Source: Nocardia carnea NBRC 14403
Lineage (GTDB): Bacteria; Actinomycetota; Actinomycetes; Mycobacteriales; Mycobacteriaceae
Assembly (NCBI RefSeq): GCF_000308515.1
Contig: NZ_BAFV01000072.1
Coordinates: forward strand, 1-64,000
DNA length: 64,000 bases
Reading direction: 5' to 3'
Shown: piece by piece, positions 26,499 through 34,728 of the stretch
Numbering within the stretch: position 1 is the stretch's first letter
How the letters are laid out: each line of letters opens with the position of its first letter
The notes under the pieces: generated by a model
What the model saw: the letters and a program-made list of their open reading frames with translations, nothing else
What the model was told of the DNA's origin: nothing
Databases searched by the model: none
Position numbers and translations under genes: made by a program

Positions 26499-28345
26499 TT
26501 CTTCTCCGTGTCGACCGGTTCGTCCACGACCTCGGCGTCGACCACTTGGTCGTCACCGGGGGCACCGTTTGCGGCACCGTCACCGGACGCCGCGCCCTCG
26601 GCCGCCGAGGCCTCGTAGATCGCCTGACCCAGCGCCTGCGATTCGGTGGCCAGCTTCTCCACCGCGGCCTTCACCGCGGCGGTGTCGGTGCCCTTGAGCG
26701 CTTCCTTGGCCTCGCCGATCGCGGCCTCGACCTTGGACTTCACATCCGCCGGGACCTTGTCCTCGTTGTCGGCGATGAACTTCTCGGTCTGGTGGACCAG
26801 CGATTCGGCCTGGTTGCGGGTCTCCGCCTCCTCGCGCCGCTCCTTGTCCTCGGCGGCGTGCGCCTCGGCATCCTTGACCATCCGGTCGATCTCTTCCTTG
26901 GACAGACCGGAGCCGTCCTGGATCTTGATCGTGTTCTCTTTACCGGTGCCCTTGTCCTTCGCGGTCACGTGCACGATGCCGTTGGCGTCGATATCGAAGG
27001 TGACCTCGATCTGCGGCACACCGCGCGGGGCCGGCGGGATGCCGGTGAGCTCGAACGAGCCGAGCAGTTTGTTGTGCGCGGCGATCTCGCGCTCACCCTG
27101 GAACACCTGGATCTGCACCGACGGCTGGTTGTCGTTGGCCGTGGTGAAGGTTTCCGAACGTTTGGTCGGGATGGTGGTGTTGCGTTCGATGAGGTTGGTC
27201 ATCACACCGCCCTTGGTCTCGATACCCAGCGACAGCGGGGTGACATCGAGCAGCAGGACGTCCTTGACCTCACCCTTGAGCACGCCGGCCTGCAGGGCGG
27301 CGCCCACGGCGACGACCTCGTCCGGGTTCACACCCTTGTTGGGCTCCTTGCCACCGGTGAGCTCGCGGACCAGATCGGTCACGGCGGGCATCCGGGTGGA
27401 ACCACCGACGAGCACGACATGGTCGATATCGGCGACCTTGATCCCGGCGTCCTTGACCACGGACTGGAACGGTGCGCGGGTGCGGTCCAGCAGATCGGAG
27501 GTGATCTTCTGGAATTCGGCGCGGGTGAGCTGTTCGTCGAGGAACAGCGGGTTCTTCTCCGCGTCGACGGTGATGTAGGGCAGGTTGATCGAGGTGCTCT
27601 GCGAGGAGCTCAGCTCGATCTTGGCCTTTTCGGCGGCCTCACGCAGCCGCTGCATGGCCATCTTGTCCTTGGTCAGGTCGATACCCGAGCTCGACTTGAA
27701 CTTGTCGACCAGCCATTTCACGACCCGCTCGTCCCAGTCGTCACCACCGAGGTGGTTGTCACCGGAGGTGGCGCGGACCTCGACGACGCCCTCGCCGATT
27801 TCCAGCAGCGAGACGTCGAAGGTACCGCCACCGAGGTCGAAGACCAGGATGGTCTGTTCCTTGTCGCCCTTGTCCAGGCCGTAGGCCAAGGCCGCGGCGG
27901 TGGGCTCGTTGACGATGCGCAGCACGTTGAGGCCGGCGATCTGACCGGCTTCCTTGGTGGCCTGGCGCTGGGCGTCTTCGAAGTAGGCGGGAACGGTGAT
28001 CACCGCGTCGGTGATCTCTTCACCCAGGTAGGACTCGGCGTCGCGCTTCAGTTTCATCAGCGTGCGCGCGCTGATCTCCTGCGAGGTGTACTTCTTGTCG
28101 TCGATTTCGACGGTCCAGTCGGTGCCGACATGGCGCTTGACCGAGCGGATCGTCCGGTCGACGTTGGTGACTGCCTGGTTCTTGGCGGGCTGGCCGACCA
28201 GAACCTCTCCATTCTTCGCGAACGCGACAACCGAGGGCGTAGTGCGCGAACCCTCGGAGTTGGCGACGACGACCGGCTCACCACCTTCGAGAACGGCGAC
28301 GACCGAGTTCGTGGTCCCGAGGTCGATTCCGACCGCACGAGCCAT
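26495..28345 (-). CDS. dnaK: Chaperone DnaK (Hsp70)
   Basis: This is the main Hsp70 of the cell and binds unfolded proteins in an ATP cycle. The 616-residue protein shows the ATPase motifs GIDLGTTNS (residue 6 onward), IVNEPTAAALAYGLDK, VFDLGGGTFDVSLLEI and VVLVGGSTRMPAV, the linker DVLLLDVTPLSLGIETKGG, a beta-sandwich substrate domain, a helical lid, and the acidic VDAEVVDEP tail. It heads the dnaK-grpE-dnaJ-hspR operon. HAIR boxes at 28474-28494 and 28528-28548 imply repression by HspR. Confidence 0.99.
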   Translation of the reverse strand: MARAVGIDLGTTNSVVAVLEGGEPVVVANSEGSRTTPSVVAFAKNGEVLVGQPAKNQAVTNVDRTIRSVKRHVGTDWTVEIDDKKYTSQEISARTLMKLKRDAESYLGEEITDAVITVPAYFEDAQRQATKEAGQIAGLNVLRIVNEPTAAALAYGLDKGDKEQTILVFDLGGGTFDVSLLEIGEGVVEVRATSGDNHLGGDDWDERVVKWLVDKFKSSSGIDLTKDKMAMQRLREAAEKAKIELSSSQSTSINLPYITVDAEKNPLFLDEQLTRAEFQKITSDLLDRTRAPFQSVVKDAGIKVADIDHVVLVGGSTRMPAVTDLVRELTGGKEPNKGVNPDEVVAVGAALQAGVLKGEVKDVLLLDVTPLSLGIETKGGVMTNLIERNTTIPTKRSETFTTANDNQPSVQIQVFQGEREIAAHNKLLGSFELTGIPPAPRGVPQIEVTFDIDANGIVHVTAKDKGTGKENTIKIQDGSGLSKEEIDRMVKDAEAHAAEDKERREEAETRNQAESLVHQTEKFIADNEDKVPADVKSKVEAAIGEAKEALKGTDTAAVKAAVEKLATESQALGQAIYEASAAEGAASGDGAANGAPGDDQVVDAEVVDEPVDTEKK

Positions 28346-28473
28346 TTGTTGTTCCTCCTCATTTTCGACTGCTTGTGTCTGTACGGGCTGTATGCCCCAA
28401 TACGCCGAGGCCCTGGAGGACCTGCGACGCTCGGACCAGCCCCAGGCACGGCATAGAGCACGGTCCCAGCAAT

Positions 28474-28494
28474 ACTGAGCGTGGTCGGCTCAAT
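28474..28494. promoter_or_regulatory. Second, degenerate HAIR-like box upstream of dnaK
   Basis: ACTGAGC-N7-GCTCAAT has the HAIR layout with exactly 7 bases between arms; the inner five bases of each arm are perfectly inverted. It lies 33 bases (end to start) from the consensus box, consistent with a second HspR site. Confidence 0.6.
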
Positions 28495-28527
28495 CCTGCC
28501 CGTCTCAATGCGGGCCGTCAAGCCAGA

Positions 28528-28548
28528 CTTGAGTCGAACACACTCAAT
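28528..28548. promoter_or_regulatory. HAIR operator (HspR binding site) upstream of dnaK
   Basis: CTTGAGT-N7-ACTCAAT matches the HspR inverted-repeat consensus with one mismatch in the last base. It lies about 180 bases upstream of the dnaK start. Confidence 0.92.
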
Positions 28549-28997
28549 ATTGTCGATCAGCTCAACCTCGGACACCGGCGATCTATTCCCACCCCACGCG
28601 GCGCCGCTCCCGCCGTTCTTCCCGGCACCACGTCGTAAAACCCCGTCGGCAGAACATCGTGACCCAGCTGCGCCGCCCCGGACCGCCGCCACGCCGCGGA
28701 TACCCCGGCTGCCCCGTATCGCCCGAGGCCACGGCCCGATTCCACGCCCGGCAGCGACCTCGGAGGTACCCGAGAACATCGCGAAGCACACCCGCTTACC
28801 GGATCGTTATGCGGGCCGGAGCCGACACCGGGCCGCGACCGGAGGCGGTCCGGTACCCCGCTCCCGGCTCCCCGCCGGACCCCGATCGCAGCTATTGTCA
28901 ATGCTCCGCGCACGGTCGCCGCGCGCCGCGCCGGGAGAGGCGTACGTGAACCCGTAGCGTCGTTGTTGGATGAGGAAATCGAAGCGAGGATCCGAGG

Positions 28998-30377
28998 ATG
29001 GCCACTGGGGTGGGCCTGCACATCGCCGAGCATGCGTGCACCGCGGCGGTCGTCAGCGATGACGGGGATCCGCACTTCATCATCCGCGAACCGATCCTGC
29101 ACATGTCCGACGACGGCGACGCCGAACTCGGTGGCGCCACACCCCCGCCGGGCTATACCCAGACCATCACCGGCTTCGTCTCCGCCGTAGGCGATCCGGC
29201 CGGCGTGGCCGTGGACGACGGCGAGGCCTACCGCGGTGAGGATCTGCTCGCCACCGCAATGTTCTGCCTGATCAACCTCACCGCCGACTACCTCAACGGT
29301 CCCGCCGAGTTCTATGCGACCCATCCCGGCGGCTGGCCCGCCGCGCAGGTATTCGCGCTACGCGGCGCACTCGACTACCTGGGCCTCGGATCCGTCGCCC
29401 TCATCGGCGAGGACGAACTCCCCCCGCGACCCGGTGGCCACAGCGCCGACGAGATCGGCCGGTACTTCGCCGAGAGCGCCGGTCGCGCCGCCCTGGCCGT
29501 GGTGCTCGAAACCCCCGCCGGCGCGACCCCGCCCGACCCCGGCACCGCCGAGAATTCCTTCCTCGACACGGTCGTCATGCCGAAGCTGGGTTCCGGCGAC
29601 ACCCCGGCGAAGGCGTATTCCGCCGTCGATCCCGACCCGGCCTTTCCAGCGGTGACCGCCGCCCCGTTCGCGGAGGCCGATCCCGAGGCAGACCCGGAGG
29701 CCACCTACGGCGGCCCCAGCCTGGGTGTGCTCGCCGCCGGATTGGGAGTCACCTCGGCGGCCGCGGGTGCCCTGCCGGCGGCCGATCCGGGCACACCGAA
29801 ACCGAGCCCGCACCCTCCGGGGGCAGCCACGACACCGCCGAAAGGTGCCGCCCGCACCCCGGCATCGGCCGAGCCGAGGGGTTCCCGGCGTACGGCCGTC
29901 CTGATAGCCGTCGCCGCATTCGTGGGTCTGGTGATCGGCGCGCTCGGAGTTACCGCGTTCTTGCGGCCGGGGGCAGCCGAGCCCGGACCCGCGCCGGTGC
30001 CGAGCACCGTGACCGAAACCCCGGCGCCGCCACTGCCCGCGCCGCCACCGCCGGTGGCCCCGCCGCCCGTCGAGCCGACCTATGTTCCCGAGCCGACCTA
30101 CGTGCCGGAACCGGTCGAAACCACCGAGCCCGTCACCACGACGCCACCGGTAACCACCACGACGCAATCCGCGCCGCCGCCCACGACTTCGGTTCCCGGC
30201 ACCACCGAACCGAGCGGCCCGACGCTCACCGATCCCACGACCAGCACCACCGAAACCACGACAACCCGGGCACGGCCGGGTTACGAATTCTTCCCGTTCC
30301 CCATGCCGTTCCGCAGCGAGGATCCGGACCTTCCCGACACCGGTTCCCAGGAAGGGCGCCAACAGGAAGCCAGATAG
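28998..30377 (+). CDS. Hsp70-like N-terminal domain membrane protein with Pro/Thr-rich tail
   Basis: The 459-residue protein begins with a beta-rich domain (VGLHIAEHACTAAVV) reminiscent of the first lobe of the actin/Hsp70 fold. The phosphate and adenosine motifs of a true ATPase are not evident. Residues about 300-323 form one membrane helix, followed by an external tail of about 130 residues dominated by Pro, Thr, Glu and Val, including a PTYVPE repeat. It is the same general design as the protein at 44153-46444, suggesting a paralogous family. It is transcribed divergently from dnaK. Function is unknown; assignment to the Hsp70 superfamily is tentative. Confidence 0.8.
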   Translation: MATGVGLHIAEHACTAAVVSDDGDPHFIIREPILHMSDDGDAELGGATPPPGYTQTITGFVSAVGDPAGVAVDDGEAYRGEDLLATAMFCLINLTADYLNGPAEFYATHPGGWPAAQVFALRGALDYLGLGSVALIGEDELPPRPGGHSADEIGRYFAESAGRAALAVVLETPAGATPPDPGTAENSFLDTVVMPKLGSGDTPAKAYSAVDPDPAFPAVTAAPFAEADPEADPEATYGGPSLGVLAAGLGVTSAAAGALPAADPGTPKPSPHPPGAATTPPKGAARTPASAEPRGSRRTAVLIAVAAFVGLVIGALGVTAFLRPGAAEPGPAPVPSTVTETPAPPLPAPPPPVAPPPVEPTYVPEPTYVPEPVETTEPVTTTPPVTTTTQSAPPPTTSVPGTTEPSGPTLTDPTTSTTETTTTRARPGYEFFPFPMPFRSEDPDLPDTGSQEGRQQEAR

Positions 30378-30522
30378 CGGTTTGTGCCTTAGAGTGTTCG
30401 CCTGACCGGTGTTTTCCCGGCCACCCCCGGAAACCTCGGTCAGCTCGACCACACCTGTGCGCCAACGGTTTCAATCCCGTGGCCATGGATTATCTGGCAC
30501 ACAGTGCCGACGAAGGGATTCC

Positions 30523-31878
30523 ATGCGCAAGTCGGTGGCGCGTCGCGCCGCGGTCAAAGCTGCCATCATCAGCTCTGCCGTTCTCCTGACTCCCCTGTTC
30601 GGTGCGGTCCCGGCGACCGCGGAGCCCGCCCCCGAGCAGTTGAGAGCCGAGGACTTGCCGCCCGAATTCGTCCAAGCGCTGTCCCGTGATCTGCATATGA
30701 CCCCGACCGAATATCTGGACCGGTCGGCCCGCGCCCAGCAACTCCAGGACTACGCGACCGAATTCCGCGCCGAACGCCCCGATGTTTTCGCCGGCGCGTG
30801 GATGACCCCGGAGGGTAAACCGATCGTCGCCGTGACCTCGCCGGACGCCGCCAAGGCGGCCAGCGCCGACGGCTATCACACCCGGCTGGCCCCGGTTTCG
30901 GCGGCCGCGCTGGAAACCTCGCTGACGCAACTGAATCAATGGGTTGCCGGCCAGCCGCGCGATATTTCGCAGGTGATCAATTCGATCGCCATCGACTTCC
31001 TCAACAGCCAGCTGGTCGTGAATGTCGCCAACACGCCGCTGGCGCATATGCTCAACCTGCCGACGCTCATCGCCAATGTCAAAGTGGTCCTCGGCCCCGG
31101 TGGCGGCGGCCCGGTCGAACCCCGGCCGATGGGCGGCGATACCTATATCAGCGCGCCCGGCCCGCTCGACGACGCCGAACTGCGCAGTGTCGATGTCTGC
31201 TCGTTCGGTTTCAACAGTGTCGATTCCGCCGGAAATGCGCTGAATATCAGTGCCGGACATTGCAATCCGAACCTGGACAAGGGCGACGAGCGCGCAGCCG
31301 TGTACAGCCCGAATGTCCACAATATTCCGGCCAGCCCGGAACTGGGCACCTTCGTGAAATCCGAATTGGGCGGCCCTGCCACCCTCGACTATTCGGTGAT
31401 CCAGCTGAACGAACGCGCCGTGGGCGCCGGAATGGATCAGCCCTCGGTACGCGGCGCCAACGGCACCACCCTGAACATCACCGGCACCGCCGACCCGGTG
31501 GTCGGCGCGCCGGTCTGCAAATCCGGACAGTCGTCCACCTTCACCTGCGGCTTCGTCGTCGCCGACCGGGTCGAAACCCAGCTGTTCACCACCGAAGGCG
31601 ACGCCAAAACCATCCGCGGCTTCGCCAGCACCGCCTGCACCCTGGGCGGCGACAGCGGCGGCGCCATCATCACCGGCACCCTGGCACTCGGGATCACCAG
31701 CGGTTCGAACGCCGCCGACGCTCCCGACTGCGGTGAAGCGAATATCGCCCTCGCCCAGTACGGCGGCACCGCCACGCTGGGCATTCCGATCCGCGCGGTA
31801 CTCGCCGATATCGACGCCACCTCCGGCGGCGGCCTCGGCAGCGGTATCAGCGTACGAACCAGGCAGAATGCCGGGTGA
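30523..31878 (+). CDS. Secreted trypsin-like serine protease (first of tandem pair)
   Basis: The 451-residue protein has a signal peptide (basic MRKSVARR start, hydrophobic core, cut near ATAEPA). A pro-region follows (about 35-215), then an S1 alpha-lytic/streptogrisin-type catalytic domain. The triad is visible: His in NISAGHCNP, Asp in TLDYSVIQ, Ser in LGGDSGGAI. Paired Cys residues (VDVCSFGFN with GHC; PVCKSG with FTCG; ACTLGG with PDCG) suggest three disulfides. The ATG at 30523 follows GAAGGGATTCC. The next gene encodes a paralogue. Confidence 0.92.
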   Translation: MRKSVARRAAVKAAIISSAVLLTPLFGAVPATAEPAPEQLRAEDLPPEFVQALSRDLHMTPTEYLDRSARAQQLQDYATEFRAERPDVFAGAWMTPEGKPIVAVTSPDAAKAASADGYHTRLAPVSAAALETSLTQLNQWVAGQPRDISQVINSIAIDFLNSQLVVNVANTPLAHMLNLPTLIANVKVVLGPGGGGPVEPRPMGGDTYISAPGPLDDAELRSVDVCSFGFNSVDSAGNALNISAGHCNPNLDKGDERAAVYSPNVHNIPASPELGTFVKSELGGPATLDYSVIQLNERAVGAGMDQPSVRGANGTTLNITGTADPVVGAPVCKSGQSSTFTCGFVVADRVETQLFTTEGDAKTIRGFASTACTLGGDSGGAIITGTLALGITSGSNAADAPDCGEANIALAQYGGTATLGIPIRAVLADIDATSGGGLGSGISVRTRQNAG

Positions 31879-31896
31879 TCCCGATATAGTCTCTGC

Positions 31897-33210
31897 ATGC
31901 TCATGCCACGCATAGGTAAACGGCGAACGGCGCCGTTCAAAACCCGCACCTTCCGGGCCGCGGCGGCCGCCTCGGCGGCAGTGCTGCTGTTCGGCCCCAC
32001 CGCGGTGTCCTCCGCCGCCCCAGACCCCGGTCCCGGCCTGCCCGCAGATCTCGTCGCGGCCCTCAGCCGCGATCTGCACATCTCCCCCGAGGAGTACCTG
32101 CAGCGCGCCGATACGGCCCAGCAGGTGGCCGCATTCGCCACTACCGCTCAGCGCCAGTTCCCGCAGGTGTTCGCGGGCGCCTGGCTCGACGAACACGGCA
32201 AGGGCGTGGTCGCCCTCGCGCCCGGCCCCGGCGACGAGGAAGCGCGTAGCGCCGCGGAGTCGACCGGTTTCGTCGTCCGCAATGTCGCCAAGAGCGAACA
32301 GACCCTGCGTGGCGAGAAGAGCGCCTTCGAACGCTGGCTCGACGGCCAGCCCGCCGCGGTCTCCGCACTCGTCCGCGGTGTGGTCATCGATACCGTCAAC
32401 AACAGCATCGCCGTCCGCGTCGATCAGGCCGGCCTGCCGATGCCGAACTTCATCGACCCGGCCCGCGTCATCGTGATGGCCCCGCCGGTCGCAGCGGAAA
32501 CGCTGCCCGCCGCCGATATCGCCGAAGCCGGTGCCGCGGCACCGATCGGCGGCGGCGACGGATACGCCTCGGTGGCCGGTGACGGTTCGCTGCGCTGCTC
32601 CTTCGGGTTCAACGGGATCGGTCCGGGCGGTAACACCGTGAACATCACCGCGGGTCATTGCAATCCGGATCTGGACAATGTCGGTGCCGCCTCCGTGCAC
32701 GAATCCCTCGGCGGTAACCGCGTCGGCCCGAAGATCGCCACCTTCCAGAAATCGGTCCTCGGCAATCAGGACTACTCGATCCTCGACATCGAGGATGGCG
32801 CCACCGGACGCTTCGAGAACAACCAGGTCAAGGTGCCGGGTGCCGGGCCGGTGCCGATCGAAGGCGTGGCCACCCCGGTGGTCGGCGCCCCCGTCTGCAA
32901 GTCCGGTTCGCGTACCGGCTTCAGCTGCGGTGTCGTGAATGCCGTCGACCAGACGGTGCAGGTCGGCGATCGCCAGCTCACCCAGAGCTTCTCCGCCAAT
33001 ATCTGCGCCCTCCCCGGCGACAGCGGCGGCGCGATCGTCACCGGCCGGCTGGCCCTGGGTATCTCCAGTGCCTCCTCGGTCGCCGACTTCCCGATCTGCG
33101 AGATCCCGAACATCCTGGGCGTGCTCACCGGTAACGCCCCGCAGTTGTTCGCCCAGCCGGTGAGCGTGGTGCTCTCCGATAATCCGGGCCTGCGTATCCG
33201 CACGAGCTAG
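31897..33210 (+). CDS. Secreted trypsin-like serine protease (second of tandem pair)
   Basis: The 437-residue paralogue of the preceding protein has a long basic signal peptide (hydrophobic core near residues 22-35, cleavage around VSSAAPD), the matching pro-region block LSRDLHISPEEYLQRADTAQ, and the triad His in NITAGHCNP, Asp in NQDYSILD, Ser in LPGDSGGAI. It starts 18 bases after the first protease, so the two form an operon. Substrate and any self-processing are unknown. A hairpin follows the stop within 10 bases. Confidence 0.92.
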   Translation: MLMPRIGKRRTAPFKTRTFRAAAAASAAVLLFGPTAVSSAAPDPGPGLPADLVAALSRDLHISPEEYLQRADTAQQVAAFATTAQRQFPQVFAGAWLDEHGKGVVALAPGPGDEEARSAAESTGFVVRNVAKSEQTLRGEKSAFERWLDGQPAAVSALVRGVVIDTVNNSIAVRVDQAGLPMPNFIDPARVIVMAPPVAAETLPAADIAEAGAAAPIGGGDGYASVAGDGSLRCSFGFNGIGPGGNTVNITAGHCNPDLDNVGAASVHESLGGNRVGPKIATFQKSVLGNQDYSILDIEDGATGRFENNQVKVPGAGPVPIEGVATPVVGAPVCKSGSRTGFSCGVVNAVDQTVQVGDRQLTQSFSANICALPGDSGGAIVTGRLALGISSASSVADFPICEIPNILGVLTGNAPQLFAQPVSVVLSDNPGLRIRTS

Positions 33211-33219
33211 ACGGCACGC

Positions 33220-33249
33220 TCACCCTTCGCCCATCCGGGTGAAGGGTGA
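33220..33249 (+). terminator. Hairpin just after the protease pair
   Basis: Perfect arms TCACCCTTC / GAAGGGTGA lie 10 bases past the stop of the second protease gene. Confidence 0.7.
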
Positions 33250-33286
33250 GGGGCAGCGGGTGTGACTTCCCCGGGCATAGAGCTGA

Positions 33287-33321
33287 TGAAGGGCCGGCAG
33301 CGTAACGCTGCCGGCCCTTCA
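33287..33321. terminator. Strong 16-bp-stem hairpin
   Basis: TGAAGGGCCGGCAGCG-TAA-CGCTGCCGGCCCTTCA is a perfect inverted repeat. Its stem is almost the same sequence as the hairpin at 33478-33509. Confidence 0.8.
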
Positions 33322-33477
33322 CCTATGCGTGGACTGCTTTCGGCAGAACAGGACGGCGGCACGGTACCGGCCGGCCTGAAGGCCGACCCGCCACCACGTG
33401 CGTCGCCCGCACACTCCCATCAGCCGACCGGACTACATCAGCCCGTGAGGATCGCGGCCGCCTTCAGCGGAGACACG

Positions 33478-33509
33478 AAAGGCCGGCAGCGAAATCGCTG
33501 CCGGCCTTT
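33478..33509. terminator. Strong hairpin between convergent genes
   Basis: AAAGGCCGGCAGCGA and TCGCTGCCGGCCTTT are perfect arms with a very short loop, ending 24 bases from the stop of the minus-strand exported protein gene. The terminal A and T runs on either side make it a good bidirectional terminator. Confidence 0.85.
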
Positions 33510-33532
33510 GTCGTTCAGCTCGAAAGGTGAGC

Positions 33533-34279
33533 TCAGGGGTTGGCCGGGGGCTTGCCGCCGTTGGCCCATTTGCTGGTGCCGGGAGCAGCCTGCAGGGTCT
33601 GGACCAGGTCCATGGCCGCGATGCCCATGGCCGGGCCACCCACGACGATGGTCCCGAGGATACCGCCGATACCCGCACCTGCCACAGCTGCCGGGATGCA
33701 GCCGATGGCCAGCAACGGCAGGCCGAGGATGCAACCGGTGATCCCGCCGATCACCACGCCGGCAGCCGTGCCCACGAAACCGCCGACCGCGGTCGCGATC
33801 GAGAACTGGGTGGTGAATTCGTTCATCGCCATCTGGTTCTCCATCGGCGAAGCGATGGGCTTGGCGGTCAGGTTCACCGCCTGGATGGGCTGCTGGGTCT
33901 GGACGTCGGTTTTCTGCGGCGTCAGTTCCAGTACCGTGTCGTCGTTCTTCAGCACTGGCTCAACCGGAATCTCGTTGCCTTCGACAGCGAGATCGACCGG
34001 CCAGGAGACGACGACCTCGCCGGCCTTGTCCTTGACCTGAACGAACTGTTCTTTCTCGGGTGCGGCGCCCGGCTCCGCGGAGATGGGCTGCACTTCTTCT
34101 TCCGCAATGGCGAAGGTGCCGCCGTGCAGCGTCGTAACGACGGTCTTCTCCACCATCTGGATGGAGTAGTTGATCGGAGCCGGGGCTTCCGGTGCCGGGT
34201 TGGCATGAGCAGTGCCGAAGCCCACAGCGAGCGAACCTGCGGCCAGCGCTGCGACCACAGTGGATCTAGCGAGTTTCAT
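33533..34279 (-). CDS. Exported hypothetical protein with Gly-rich hydrophobic C-terminal region
   Basis: The 248-residue protein has a classical signal peptide (KLARSTVVAALAAGSLAVGF, cut near AHANPAP). A beta-rich region follows (about 35-150, including QMVEKTVVTTLHGGTFAI), then a Gly/Ala/Ile-rich stretch (about 165-225) able to insert in a membrane, containing a Cys pair (GCILGLPLLAIGC). The ATG at 34279 is used because it starts the signal peptide. Similar proteins appear to be common in Nocardia, but I know no assigned function. The stop is directly next to a strong terminator. Confidence 0.82.
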   Translation of the reverse strand: MKLARSTVVAALAAGSLAVGFGTAHANPAPEAPAPINYSIQMVEKTVVTTLHGGTFAIAEEEVQPISAEPGAAPEKEQFVQVKDKAGEVVVSWPVDLAVEGNEIPVEPVLKNDDTVLELTPQKTDVQTQQPIQAVNLTAKPIASPMENQMAMNEFTTQFSIATAVGGFVGTAAGVVIGGITGCILGLPLLAIGCIPAAVAGAGIGGILGTIVVGGPAMGIAAMDLVQTLQAAPGTSKWANGGKPPANP

Positions 34280-34728
34280 CCATTTCCAATCGCGTGTGCC
34301 GCGCGACATCTCTCCGCGAGGGGGCCGATGTAACTCGGACCCTTATTTCCTCCCCGAGCGTTATGAGATGTCACGCTTCCTGATAGATCGGGCTGAGCGT
34401 AGTCGAATGTGTTGGCGAAAGGCGAGATTCGTATCCCAAACGTGAGAAACAGGCGGGTAAGCCTGGCCTTAGCACGACCGTTCACAGCGGGCCCTTTACG
34501 GTGTTCATCAGCACTGATAGTTATGGACCGCCAACTGAATAAGGTGACATTGATCACGGGCCCCCGAACATGGGAAAGCCCAGGCAGATGGGCTGACAGC
34601 GCGGCGCCGATCGTACACTGGACGTCAGTAGTTACCGGCGAGTAACTTACCGGCGGTTACGATACGAGCCGGACGAGGTTACTCATCGTTCCTCGCACCT
34701 CGTGTTGCCTCGAAAGAAAGGTCGCGAC
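34280..34728. promoter_or_regulatory. Divergent promoter region upstream of the EtfD-like gene
   Basis: The 449 bases hold no credible gene and are less GC-rich than the flanks, as expected for promoters of the two divergent genes. A palindromic operator candidate lies at 34631-34646. Confidence 0.6.
34631..34655. promoter_or_regulatory. Palindromic operator candidate before the EtfD-like gene
   Basis: GTTAC-CGGCGA-GTAAC is a perfect inverted repeat, and its left half TTACCGGCG recurs at 34647-34655. It sits 74-98 bases before the start codon. The form is typical of TetR-type operators; the cognate regulator is unknown. Confidence 0.5.

Larger units (their letters stand above)
28346..28997. 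promoter_or_regulatory. Divergent regulatory region between dnaK and the Hsp70-like membrane protein
   Basis: This 652-base stretch contains no convincing gene. The left third holds the two HAIR boxes of the dnaK operon. The remainder is GC-rich with overlapping frames on both strands lacking family character, and presumably includes the promoter of the gene at 28998. Confidence 0.6.
33211..33532. other. Terminator-rich intergenic stretch
   Basis: No gene is seen in these 322 bases between convergent genes. Three strong hairpins occupy both ends (separate entries); the middle (33322-33476) shows nothing recognisable. Confidence 0.7.

Noticed and set aside
28481..28957. 158-codon plus-strand frame upstream of the Hsp70-like gene
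   Set aside because: It overlaps the dnaK HAIR region and has Pro/Arg-rich composition typical of non-coding GC-rich DNA.
30490..32700. 736-codon minus-strand frame
   Set aside because: It is antisense to two clear serine protease genes with complete catalytic triads.
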